From Jaapia argillacea MUCL 33604 (Eukaryota; Basidiomycota; Agaricomycetes; Jaapiales; Jaapiaceae), in assembly GCA_000697665.1 (NCBI GenBank), contig KL197713.1, positions 1,328,593-1,392,592 on the forward strand: a stretch of 64,000 bases of DNA. The letters run 5' to 3'. Numbering within the stretch: the stretch's first letter is position 1; each line of letters opens with the position of its first letter. The notes under the pieces were generated by a model. The model was given only the letters and a program-made list of their open reading frames with translations. It had not been told where the DNA came from and did no database searches. Positions 33,876 to 45,371 of the stretch are shown one piece after another. The position numbers and the translations under genes were made by a program.

Positions 33876-36575
33876 ATGTCATCAACAACCGTGAACTCAG
33901 GTTCAGTGAAAGTGTGAGTTTCCTTTGGGCTTGGGTCAACACATCCTGCTCCTTGCTTACCACCTCTGACCCTGTCAGGCTGACCGTCGGTGCAGCGTAT
34001 GGTGCCTTTCGTGAATTGTTCGCAAAAATAAAGTCAATCGACACCAAGCATGGAAAGTTTGACTTCGTGCTTTGCGTGGGCGATTTCTTTGGGGTACCCA
34101 AAGAGTCTGAAAACGGAAGCCAAGACGAGGAGCTGAAGAATCTTCTGGACGGCGAGATTGAAGGTAGGCTCCAATGTTACAGGGACTGGACAATGCTCAT
34201 GACCTGGCTAGCGCCCCTCGAGTTGCTCATCATGCAAGGCGAACATCCTTTGCCTCAGTCTGTTGTAGAGAAGGCCGGAAAGTCGGGTGGGTACGTGGCA
34301 AAGAATATATTTCTTCTACGTGAGTGCCCCATGCTCTCTGACCTGGAATTGGGGCTGATATTTGTGTCCTCAGAGAAGTTCACTGTCATGACCACTGCCT
34401 CAAATCTGCGTATCGCTTGTCTCGGAGGGATCTACGACTCAAGTAAATACGACTCCGATCTACCCCAGGTACGTCTTCTTCGTCCTCGCACGGAGAACAT
34501 CAGTACTAAACTTCGAGCAGGACTTTTCGTCCCCGTACTTCACGAAGACCACTGTTGACAAACTCCTTTCCAATACGACCACCCCAACTCCGAAGCACCA
34601 GAACTTCTCTTCGCTCGGTTCTATCAAGGAGCAACAACTAATCGACGTCCTCATCACGAACGCTTGGCCAACATTGATCACCCAGCTCTCTAACGCACCG
34701 TTACCGGCACCTGACTTGGCATTAATCGGAGCACCTCCACTTGACCATGTTGTGAGGACGATCAAACCTCGATATCATTTTGCCGCAGGTGGGGGTGAGC
34801 CACCAAAGTTTTGGGAAAGAGAGCCATTTGTGTGGGATGCAGAGGAAGGTCGAACGACAAGATTCCTCAGCTTGGGTGCATTCGGAGGGGAGCCTGTCGC
34901 CGGCAAGAAGCAAAGGGTAGGTGATATGTCACTCTTACCGCAAGTTGTCTCACCTATCTGGGTCCTCGTCTAGTGGTTTTACGCCTTCTCCATCGCACCT
35001 CATACCAATCCCCCAACCCCGACGCCACGACCAGCGAATGCTACCAAGAACCCATTTGCAGAAAGTCAGCCGCCGAAGAGACCTCCTGCAGAAGGCGAGC
35101 CAGATAACTATATCTGGGGGAATGTGGATCATCCTGGAAAGCGTCACCGTGCCAGTATGTTATCCTCTACGTGATCCCCTGGTTGAAGCACCTGGATTCC
35201 TGACATTGCTGTTGCCCTCAAGGTGAAAAAGGTAAACCACGCGCCGGGTATAAATGTCGGAAATGTGACTCGACAGAGGTCCGCCTTCCTTTCACTTGAT
35301 GACTGTGTTCCTTCTGCTAATCGCATCGCCCCTTAGCATTTCATCGATGACTGCCCAGAAAGGGCCAAACCCCCAGACGATTACATTTGCAAACGATGCA
35401 ATAATGTGAGCCACGACACCTATGGCCATATCACCATATCTTATTAGCCCTACTTCCAGCCAGGCCATTTTGTCCGAGACTGCCCCACAAAGCATCAAAT
35501 GGGCGACACTGGCGGCAAGAAGCCTCCAAACGGTTACGTCTGCCGGGGTTGTGCCAGCTCAGAGCACTACCTAGATGATTGTCCTGTAATAACGCAAGGT
35601 GGACGCTCGACGGAACGTCGAGGTGGCAAACGGGGACCTCCCAGGGAGATCGGACGTGAGTTTATCTGCACTTCTTGTGGTTGCTAAACTGATGTGACAA
35701 CTTGAATAGCGGAGGAGTGCTGGTTCTGCCTTTCAAATCCCAGTCTCGCGTACGTCCTTCTGCCGAGACTAGGTTGCTTGACGAATAACTAATGCTCGAA
35801 ACAGCAAACACCTTATTGTATCAATTGGCAGCGAATGCTATGTGACTCTACCGAAGGGGCAAATAGTGCCGACGCATACGCAAATGGACCATGCAAACGT
35901 TTCGTCAGTGCCGGGCGGAGGTCACGTTCTCATCGTTCCTATTGCACACTTTCCGACGATGTCATCTATCGCTCCCGACCTTGCCGGGCCAGCCTTCGCC
36001 GAGATCGATAGGTGCGTAGTCATGTCGTTTTCTACTCACTGTTTGGTGCTGATACTGCCGGCTTGGTGAAGGTACAAAGTCGCTTTGAAGGAGCTCTATG
36101 CGAAAAGTGATGCGGTGCCTGTATTCTTTGAAGTAGCTCGCCACAGTGCCAAAGGTGGACATGCGCATATCCAAACAGTGCCTATTCCCTCGAATTTAGG
36201 TAATCGGGTGGAAGATGCGTTCACAGAGCAGGGGAAAATGCAGGGGATTGAGTTCGAGTCCGATCCCGAGGCAGCGTTGTCTGCTTGTCGTCAAGAATCC
36301 AATAGAGGCTATTTCCGAGTGGACTTGCCGGATGGTAGGAAGATGGTGCACCTGATGCAAGATCACGTCCCCTTCAGTGTTCAATTCGGGAGGTGAGTTA
36401 ACTGGCCATCCCGCCCCAACGTTGCTGACGAACATATGATAGACAAGTGCTGGTCACTCTATTGCGGATGCCTGATCGTCTAGATTGGAAACAGTGTGCG
36501 CTCTCAGAAGACGAAGATAGAGCAGACGCCCTCGCCTTCAAGACAGCCTTCGCGCAGTTTGATCCCACCCTCTAA
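33876..36575 (+). CDS. CWF19L1/Drn1-like splicing protein with three CCHC knuckles
   Basis: Relative of yeast Drn1 and human CWF19L1, which act at lariat-intron debranching in late spliceosomes. A short first exon (MSSTTVNSGSVK) joins LTVGAAYGAFRELFAKIKSI, then FDFVLCVGDFFGVP, of the metallophosphatase-like N-domain. SNLRIACLGGIYDSSKY and LIGAPPLDHVVRTIKPRYHF continue it, then WEREPFVW and TTRFLSLGAFG. Three zinc knuckles follow: CRKCDSTEHFIDDC, CKRCNNPGHFVRDC and CRGCASSEHYLDDC. The CwfJ C-terminal domains contain CWFCLSNPSLAKHLIVSIG, PGGGHVLIVPIAHFPTM and a GGHAHIQTVPIP block like HIT-type histidine motifs. The end is FKTAFAQFDPTL, stop at 36573-36575. Start chosen because GT|G splicing (GTGAGT to TGTCAG) joins in frame. 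Confidence 0.9.
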
Positions 36576-36765
36576 TCCCCCACCAAACCCCCACCTCCCT
36601 CTAACCAACCGCCCCACACGCACGCTTCGGTCGAAAGGAAACGTGTTTATGTATCGTTACAATTACATGGCCGCTCGCATTGCTTGATCAATGCCACTGA
36701 AAAAATGTTGTACACCGCGCCCGAATCAACTGCACCCCTAACCAGAAAGTTATTGTGATGAGACA

Positions 36766-39218
36766 TCAAACCTGAGCGGTGTTATTGGATCCATCCATAC
36801 TCTTCCTGTAACTATGTCCAAAGCCCTTCAGGCCCTCCTTCTTAGCCTTTCTGAGAACTCGGCCTATGGCATCCAAACCTGTGGAATCAATGTTTAGCTG
36901 ATACTGTCTCGGCGACTTTGGAGCGACTAACCCTTGTCGAGATCCTCCAAGGGAGGACCGAACGAAATGCGCACGAAGTGGTGGCACGGCGAATTGAACA
37001 AGTTGCGACGATGGGAGGGATTGATATCAAAGAAGATACCAGGAATAACGATGGTCTGTTCCTTCAACAACTCTTCGAAGAAGGTCTTTGGATGTCACTT
37101 GAATCAGGCCGAAACCAAGGGCAAAGCGACGCAGGGACTTACCAAACCATTGTTCAACGGAGATGGAAGCTTCTCTAAGTTCAACCAGATGTAGAAAGTG
37201 CTGGAAGGTGGAATGGTAACCTCGAGGTCAAGATCCTTGAGACGGGCCAAAACGTGGTCGCGCTTCGCCTTGAAATGTTTCTGAAGGGCCACCTGAACAG
37301 GAAACCATTCAGGGAGGCCGGAAGACTTCAACATCAAACAAACTCAAGGATACCTTCTCCTTTGCAACGTGGTCGAAGTCCAGAAGGGGTATGGCCGCAA
37401 GCTGAAGACTGATTGGGATCAAATATTAGAATGACGTTGGCCAATTCGCTAGTGAAAACCACTAACGGATGATTGGCACCACCATCCAAGTAGGACCCTG
37501 CAACAAAACCGGATCAGGGATCTATCCACATGGTCAAGGATGACCAGTGTCTATACCTGATTGAGACAGGGCAGTGACCAGGTTCTTCGGTCCGATAACC
37601 CAGCAGACACGCCATCCAGGGAGACGCCAGTTCTGCAAGCGAGGGGAGAGAAGTGAGGGTTCGTTAGATGAACTATGGACAACCCACCTTGGTCAAGCCA
37701 TCGATGATGACGATATGATCCTGAAATGCAGGGTCAGTCAGTTGTCGATGACTCGATAAATGAAGTCTGACCTCATTTACGTCTTCGATGAACTCAGCAG
37801 ACGAGACTGACTTGCCAAACTCTTTCTCGTCATCGGGGTAGATGTACCAGGAATAAAACTATGTGATCCAAACTTCCGTCAAAAGATATCGGACGAAGAG
37901 TGGTGATACATCATACCTCATCAAGAATGATCGTGGTCGAACATTCTCTGCTGAGATCAACAAGCTCCTTGAGATCTTGTCCCCTAGACAGAGATTGCTC
38001 CCAATCAGCCAACCGTGGATCTGAATAAATGTGAGACGTACTGCATCACTTGACCCGTTGGATTACGAGGGTTAGAGGCAATGATCACTGCCAGGCCTTG
38101 GTTCTGTATGTCTTTCTACAAACGTAGAGTGCATTAGATTCGCTCCCAAACCAAAGATTTTGGAAGCTCACTCTAGTCTGTTTGATGTCTAAGTGGTACT
38201 TGCTCTCCGCTTCTAGGCTTCAAAGCGGACAAGATGAGAAACATACAACGCCCATAGGACAAAAGACGCCTACGCAGTAGGGACAGGGACGAGACGCCTG
38301 AAAGCGCTGAGGACTTGGTCGTATGCAGTGTAGTCGGGAACTTGGTATGACTGAATATTCAGTCAGTTGAAGTTGATGTAAGATCGAGATCGAGATGACT
38401 GACGCAGTAAACGTCGCCAACGACGGAAGCGACACGAGAAAGACCCGCACGTCCTCCGGGGACGATGCAGACATTTTCAAAAGTGTACTGGCTCTTCTTG
38501 CCTTTACGGTATGTCTGGTTGTACAGTTTTGCGACGGCCTCACGGAGAGCTAGGGTTCAATAAGACGCATATTCATCCAACAAGAATACGATTCCACTCG
38601 CCTTTTACACCAGTGGTTGGGGCATATTCTAATGAATCCGTTGGTACATCGATATGTGTTGGGCGATTAGGCGCATCTGGGATAGGTCCCACTTCAGGAG
38701 CACCTTGGCCAAGGTTAGACCACTCATGTGAGCTAGCTGTTCAACGATTTCAACGCTTGATCAGGACGGTAGAAAAAGATGACGTACCATAGCTGAAACC
38801 ATTGGCCATAGCGCGATCCGAGCAGTAAATGACCCCAGTGCTTCCAGGGTGAATAATGCCCGGCACAGTCTCCTCATCCTAGGAAACAATGTAAACCGTG
38901 GATACACTTTAATTTCACGAAGATACCTACTGGATTGACTGTCTGGGGCATCACAACCCCCTTCGGGTTATGGCCAGGAGCATCTCGAAAGATCTGTCGT
39001 TCGCATGAGAGGAGTCGCGCGGGGCAAGATGACTGCAGGTTCTTACGCGATGAGCCTCGGATTCTTTCTCGTGCTTCATGCTCTTGATGACGTCCCAAAC
39101 CTTCAGAGCGCCGTTGGCAAACAACAGCAGTCGGGGAGGTGGAGGATGTACTTACAATGTCCCTGAAGTGGTGGGGAGTGGATGATCGAGAAGGTTGTTG
39201 ACTGGTGGGTCGAGACAT
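36766..39218 (-). CDS. Class I/II PLP aminotransferase
   Basis: Fold-type I aminotransferase of unknown substrate. It starts MSRPTSQQPSRSSTPHHFRD and continues through short exons: VWDVIKSMKHEKESEAHR, then DAPGHNPKGVVMPQTVNP, and HPGSTGVIYCSDRAMANGF. EWSNLGQGAPEVGPIPDAPN and YAPTTGVK form the N-terminal substrate lid. The PLP lysine is in DHIVIIDGLTK, followed after an intron by NWRLPGWRVCWVIGPK. FKAKRDHVLARLKDLDLEVT and STFYIWLNLEKLP lead into GLDAIGRVLRKAKKEGLK, the end. Stop TGA at 36766-36768. More than ten introns. Bna3-like kynurenine or alanine-type activity is possible but not shown. Confidence 0.85.
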
Positions 39219-41929
39219 TATATAGGCTAGCTCAGGTGAGGAATCGGATGTGGAAAGTAGTCGTCCTCATCTGGTTGGTCTTGATCCTTATATCGCTACT
39301 TGGAACGTTGACTGCCTGATGCAGTTGCCCGGAACTATTTTTGGTTTCGCCCCCTACACGTGAAGCACGAATATGATTAGAGAACTCGTGTAACCGTCAA
39401 CAATGGTGACGCAGAGCTATCAGCGGTTGCACAAAGGCAAGCTATCTGATGAATTGACGCAACAGCATCGTAAGGCAGAGAAATCGCGATGACCTTGTGC
39501 CGTGGTTCTATCCGAGAATCTAGAGTCCCTTTCGGAAGAAACCATCATGCCAACCACCGTATCTGGCCTCGTCGACCTTGCAACGAAAAGCAAACAACAT
39601 GTGCTCGGAGTGCGATGAAACTCCTCCATTTCAACACCGGCCTTTCAGATATGCTTCTGAGAGCTTCCGAGGAGCGCACGAGTGGGTGATATCGGTTTGC
39701 AAAAAGCATAGATCACCGTAGAAAGGAGTGGTCAAATGCCTGCTCCTTTGTGATGGCCTTGCCGGCGGTTCCAGGACCACAAGACAGCCATCACTCGCGG
39801 TTCTCTTGTTCGCCTTCTCGTAAGCACCCGCCACTACTCGCCTTCGCTTGATGAACGTTGTTTTGACTCTATCGCTGATCTCGTTAGATCTTCACAAGCC
39901 CTCCTGCACTTCAAATTGTCATCCAGGCCTCATATTCGAAGTTTCGGACAATTCATGGGCTTGTAAGCCTCACTTAGTGTGCTGGTTATCCCTTGCAGCA
40001 TGAAACATGCTCCCGGAATCGTCTGAGACGGCCGCTCCAAGGCCTACCTGGACCTCGATAGGTTCGCCTCAGCTATCACCGGGCGGAGTTCGCTGTGCGC
40101 TGCTCGTGCGCTACAAGCCTTCCGAAACTAACGGAGTTAGGAGGATCGCATGAAGTCTGTCGTTCAAAGATCCGTTTCCGGGAGATCCAGGAAATGGAGC
40201 GCCCCTCTTCTACTTACCCAGGAGTAACGTGGCTGCCGCAGCGTTAGCAACCAACAAACTCTCTATGTCGGGACTATGGGTATTTCTTGATGCGTGTCAC
40301 TACGACACTCTCCATCTCCCGCGCGGCTCTTCTCGGATCCATGCTGCTTTACTCTCTCTTGTCCATTGGGTCACCACGCTGCTGTACTTGGAAGGATTGC
40401 TTGGTGACTTGATCTGCGTCCATTGCAGGGGGCTTAACAAATTCTACGGAAATTGACATTCAATGATTCGTGATCATTCCAACATGGCGACAAAAACTCA
40501 AGATAATGCCAGAGGACTACTCTCGGCCCCTTTCACCACCCTTTTCACCTCAAACCTTTGTCATCGAAATCAGAGCTTAATCTTGCCTTCAGCGCTGCAC
40601 GTTCCTCCGATTAACTCCAGTCTACCGAAGTGTTAGGCACAAATATTTACAACCTGCCAACTGTCTTCAGCAAATTCGTATCACGAGCGCGGTGATGAGA
40701 TCCCTCGGGGTGCATGGCTATGGACCCCACATCTCCCCCGCGATTCTAGTATTTCTTCGGGCAACGACGGTAGAAAATCAGAGCTCTAGTTTCCCATGAC
40801 CGACAGAGTCTTTATTCCGCTCCCATCTTCTGGCCATATCTCTCAGTGGCGACTTTGTCCTTTGTCTTCTGCGACTTGTTCCCTCCCTCCAGTTGGGGTG
40901 ATCCATTTCCGCTGCTACTGATCCGACCGACGCTTCATGGAAACGCCGGACTTTCCGCATCGTGCTTCACTCCCTCCCGACCGTTTGTGTTCCGCTGTCT
41001 CCGGTTTTCCGCCGTGTCATCTCGCTGCTGCCAAGACGATTTGTCGACCCTTCTTCACTTGGCTTCTCTGGCATATCGCTGGGACTGTTTGAAAACATAT
41101 GTATCAAGTTCAACCCCAGACATGATCTTAGAGGAGCTCCACTATCTGCGGTCAGAGTACCCTTGTACAATCACAGTACCCCATGTCTCTTTCGTTGCAA
41201 GCTGTCTCGTGGACAAACAATCCACGAAGCAAGCTGTTCGGAGTCTCATGGATGGTCACTATACAATTTTAACTCACAAATGGCTATGCATTGGCTTTCA
41301 AATCTCCCAGGCCAACCCTAACCGCCGTCATGTTCGAATCTCAGAGACTTTCTCTCCTACCCACGATTGCTGGGGAAGTCCGCATATCAAGACTTCGGTC
41401 TCACACTTACATATGTATATGACGCCAAAGGTTTGGGGGTGAGCCGAGTTATATGGGCCTGGCTATTATGTATGCAACTCGGTCTGTTCTTTTAGGAGAT
41501 GTCTTGGGGGAATCTCGGTGTCGAATATACTTTCTTGAATTTCGGACTGGTTCCTCGGATCTTGGTCGCAAGCGAACCAATCAGAGACTCTCGGTGTGAG
41601 CTGTCCGTGCGTCGAGTTCGAATTTCTGTGCCACGGGAAGACGATGTCCAATCCAAAGGTCACTATTCATTGAAATATACCCAGCCCCCACTGCAGAGAA
41701 CAGCATTGGGGCTCGGAGGTTCGAGCAACACAATCGTGAATGTTTCAACGCTGAGGATGATCACCGCTTTTGGAAACCTCCATAGCCACATTGCTTCTCG
41801 GCACTCCCCGTATCCCCGGAGCTTCAGCCATAAATACATGGACGCCTGCAGAAAAATGCTACTCACCCATAGAGTCGTATTTGCAGCCTCCCATCGTTTG
41901 CTTGTCTGTCACCGTTATCATACACCGCC
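39219..41929. other. 2.7-kb divergent intergenic region
   Basis: Between the aminotransferase and arginase starts. A 198-codon open frame near 40846-41442 begins with GTG, is rich in Ser/Cys/Leu and shows no motif. I see no RNA gene or transposon end. It is probably regulatory plus unknown sequence. Confidence 0.4.
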
Positions 41930-43379
41930 ATGTCCTCCCAGAGTCATTTTATTGCTGAGCCCAAGATCGCCGCCGTGAGTTAGGTGTTCACCACAAGTCG
42001 TATAACGCGCTGACCGGCCCTTCCAGATCGTAGGATGCCCATTTAGGTAGCTACAATCTTGCTCCCACCATTTGCCACAATACTGACGTTTGAACCATTA
42101 TTGAAGTGGTGGTCAGGTCCGTATCTCTCAATGTTCCTGTGAAGCAGCAGTCCGTCTAAGTTTGACATGTGTATCACAGGCAAAGCCCGGTGTCGACAGA
42201 GGTCCAATCAACCTCGTCGAAGCAGGTCTCATACAACAGCTTGAGGGCCTCGGCTGGAAAGTCGAATTCGACGGACATCACCAGTTTGAAGAGATCTCTG
42301 CCAATGGTGACCCACCGATTGGAAAGCTAAGGAACCCCCGTATCGTATCAAGAGTGTCAAAGGCTGTGGCAGAGGCAGTTGGTTATCATGCCAAGATGGG
42401 CAAGTTGCCCGTGACTCTTGGTGGAGACCATTCACTGGTTCGTATTCTCAGGTCTCGCCTAGTGCATATTTATTAACAACGGCGTACAGGCAATGGGAAC
42501 GATATCTGGAACTTTAGAGTAAGGATCCTGTACCTTGTCTGGAAAGTATTAGGAACCTGACAATCTGTTCAGCACCCATCCTAACGCATGTGTTGTCTGG
42601 ATCGATGCACATGCTGATATCAATACCCCAGAGACGACCGAATCAGGTAACCCCTTCACCTCCCACTTTTATCCTTACCCTCCTCACACCTTCCCCAGGA
42701 AACATCCACGGCATGCCCATGTCCTTCCTCCTCGGTCTTGGTGAAAAGATATCCGAGTACTCGTGGATTCAACCCCGCCTCCAGCCCTCCAGCCTAGTAT
42801 ACATCGGCTTGCGCGACGTAGATGCTGCAGAGAAACGAATTCTGAAAGAGAACAAGATCAAGGCTTTCTCTATGCACGAGGTTGATAAATATGGGATTGG
42901 GAAGGTCGTAGAAATGGCTTTGGACCACGTGAACCCAAAGCGGGATAGACCCATCCATTTGAGCTTTGATGTCGATGCCCTAGATCCGAGTGTCGCTCCG
43001 AGTACTGGTACACCTGTAAGTGGAGGTTTTCCATCTCCTCTGATTGTTAAGTTGACGGGCTCCAAAGGTACGTGGTGGGCTCACCTTCAGAGAAGGCCAC
43101 TACATTTGTGAAGCTATCTACGAGACCGGTTTGCTCGTCGCCCTGGACTTGATGGTGAGTGCTCCCTTCTGTATTCCACCACTTGTCATCGACCCGTCCG
43201 ACTCTTCCGTAGGAGGTGAACCCATCCTTGGAGGATGCCGCAAGTGTCCACCAAACTGTCGCTGTTGGTTGTTCCCTGGTCCGAGCAGCTCTTGGTACGT
43301 CTCTCCCGCTTTGATCGTCAGTCGTTCTTTGCTCGTTCTCATGGTGAGATTGTACCCAATAGGAGAGACTCTATTGTAA
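41930..43379 (+). CDS. Arginase (ureohydrolase) with a 10-base micro-exon
   Basis: Manganese enzyme that splits arginine into ornithine and urea. Exon 1 gives [15 protein letters not shown] and exon 2 IVGCPF. A micro-exon of 10 bases (42107-42116, TGGTGGTCAG) supplies SGGQ between introns, and the next exon starts [17 protein letters not shown]. Metal and substrate motifs are [35 protein letters not shown] with HGMP, and [20 protein letters not shown]. The end is [14 protein letters not shown], then [13 protein letters not shown], stop TAA at 43377-43379. About eight introns. All Mn-binding His/Asp are present, so an active enzyme is expected. Nitrogen-source regulation is likely from knowledge of fungi but no site is visible. 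Confidence 0.95.
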
Positions 43380-44079
43380 CTGCTCCCTTGTACGGCCGTC
43401 GATCTTGGTGTGACATAGAAGGGGAGGGAAGAGGTGTCGCTTGTATCGTTAATTGCCCCGTGCGTCTGTTACTTACTGTAATATTCTGTAGCTTTGGACT
43501 GGTGCATATATTCATGTTTGCTTGCCCCATTTGCCGCGCACTGCACCCGTCGTCGTCGATAGATGTTAAACGCCCGTCTGAAGGTGTGGGATGGTTGACT
43601 TCGGCTTACGTCCTGTTGGTCGAAGAAGACAGTATCGCTGAGGATCACATACCCTAACCCTCCCGCAAACCACAGCCACGGGAACTCCAGAAATCTTGAG
43701 CGGGCCACGCTGAAATTTCTTTGTCCGCAATCCATCACGACCAAATTGCCACGGAACTGCGCTTGAGCCCACAGGATCCACCGGCATACCCCGCGCCAGC
43801 GTTCCACCCTTTGTGCTTGGGCCGCCCTCTCACCAATTGTGTAAATTTCCACAAGAACAATGACCTCGCCGTGGACGCAACTCAGTCCACACTGGTGAAA
43901 TTAGGTCGCTTGGACTGGGTTCCACCTCCTCAAGAAGGTATTAAAGGGCGAGTTTCTCTCCGGTCAACTCACCAAAATTGCGTTAGCTCCCCTTCCTCCC
44001 ATCATATTTTGCAGGCCTTCGCGTCATCTCCATTGCATCCTCTCGCCAATTTATCATCATCATTCTTATCGTGCTAGTC
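43380..44079. other. Intergenic
   Basis: 700 bases between arginase and the acidic protein. No gene or element recognised. Confidence 0.5.
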
Positions 44080-44825
44080 ATGGACGTAGAGTCTCACACC
44101 ACACAAGGAGTGTCGTTAGTGGTAAGCCCGTCTCGATGATCCACCCATTTCATTCGGCTTACACAATGGTAATTCCCCAGACCAACGGATACAAAGCTCG
44201 TCATCACTACACCGTGACTAGAGTAAGCACCCTGGTGCTTCGGCTGACTCGTATCTCCATCCCCGTTGACGCTGACGGCCAGGACTCAAAATTCGAGTTC
44301 GAGGAGTCCGACTCTGAGTCTGAGTTCTCTGACGAGAGCGACGACGAAGATTACGCTGGTGATATTTCCGAGTCCGAGAGCGCCTCCGACGCAGACTCGG
44401 ACACCGATGATGATTCCGACGAATCTGATTACGAGCCTCGGTTTGATACCGTGAGCATCGACGATGAGGACGAGCAATGGAGCGAAGACCCGCATTCCGA
44501 CTCAGTGTCTTCCCTCGGCGAGGATGAGGAGGGTGAGGATAATTCAGAGGCATCCGTCGACCGCGCCGACATCCCCCTGCGCGATGTTCTGCAACACCTA
44601 CAGACATATCTCGCAGAAGAGCGGTTGGCAGATCAGCGTTCCGACGCCCATCTACCGTATGAGGATGTGTTTGGACGCCTGTTCCCAAGGAACGCCTACC
44701 GTTTGCATTTCGAACCGCAGACGGGAGACGACGGATTCCCGACAACTATAGTCGAGCCGATTGACTGCGAGTCTCCCGAGTGGTTGACGCACAGGGCACT
44801 CAATCGCTTCCCGAGGTTTTTCTAG
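44080..44825 (+). CDS. Acidic low-complexity protein, unknown function
   Basis: Three-exon model: MDVESHTTQGVSLV (44080-44121), intron GTAAGC to CCCCAG, exon TNGYKARHHYTVTR, intron GTAAGC to GGCCAG, then a long last exon to a TAG at 44823-44825. The last exon opens with a run of about 120 residues dominated by Asp, Glu and Ser (for example ESDSESEFSDESDDEDYAGD). It ends in an ordered part: DIPLRDVLQHLQTYLAEERL, then YEDVFGRLFPRNAYRLHFEP. I recognise no family. The composition resembles histone-binding or nucleolar acidic proteins and offers many casein kinase 2 sites, but that is only compositional. Confidence 0.65.
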
Positions 44826-45371
44826 GAGTCGGGTGCTGGGTCCGCCATTCACAGACGCTTCTAAGTTTTCTAGTGCTTGGTTTCTTTTCTGGATACACCG
44901 ATACGTCTTTATTTAACGCGCATTCATGATACCCGTCTGCACTGTCGCTCTTTAATGTTTGGGATTGCCGTATGCTTCTCCCGTTACCCTCGTACTTTTT
45001 TATTTAGTCGTATTCATGCCACGTACCTACATCGTCAATCTTTCCGTTCTCTGACCAGTTTCATTGTTACGATATTACTCGCCACTTCCGTTCTGGTTTC
45101 ACATGTTTACCTCCCCCTGCCCTCATCTTCTCAACTGTGACTTGGTACTTCTTCCCGTACTGTTTCACTTCTTCGGTATTCTCGCAGACTAGTTCACAAA
45201 TGTATGTCTCTTTATCCTCAATTAATACCATTATGCAAGAGCGGTAGGTATATGTTTTATCAACTCGAAAGTCATTCATATAGTAAACGTCACAGCCTCG
45301 ATCCCTTGTAAGTGTCCATTGCAGAAAAGCGAAAACATATCAAAGACCGGGCCCAATGAAGATCCCTACTA
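44826..45371. other. Convergent 3' region
   Basis: 546 bases, T-rich on the plus strand, between the acidic protein and the Zn2Cys6 factor. It fits 3' untranslated regions. Confidence 0.5.

Noticed and set aside
41331-41345. TTCGAATC-like T-loop sequence suggesting a tRNA
   Set aside because: The surrounding bases do not form an acceptor stem or anticodon arm.
40846-41442. 198-codon plus-strand frame in the aminotransferase-arginase gap
   Set aside because: It starts with GTG, has no motif, and its composition looks like translated non-coding sequence.
36766-43379. Aminotransferase, arginase and the edge dioxygenase as a tryptophan/arginine metabolic cluster
   Set aside because: The dioxygenase is about 36 kb away, the gene order is interrupted by splicing and folding factors, and the aminotransferase substrate is unknown.
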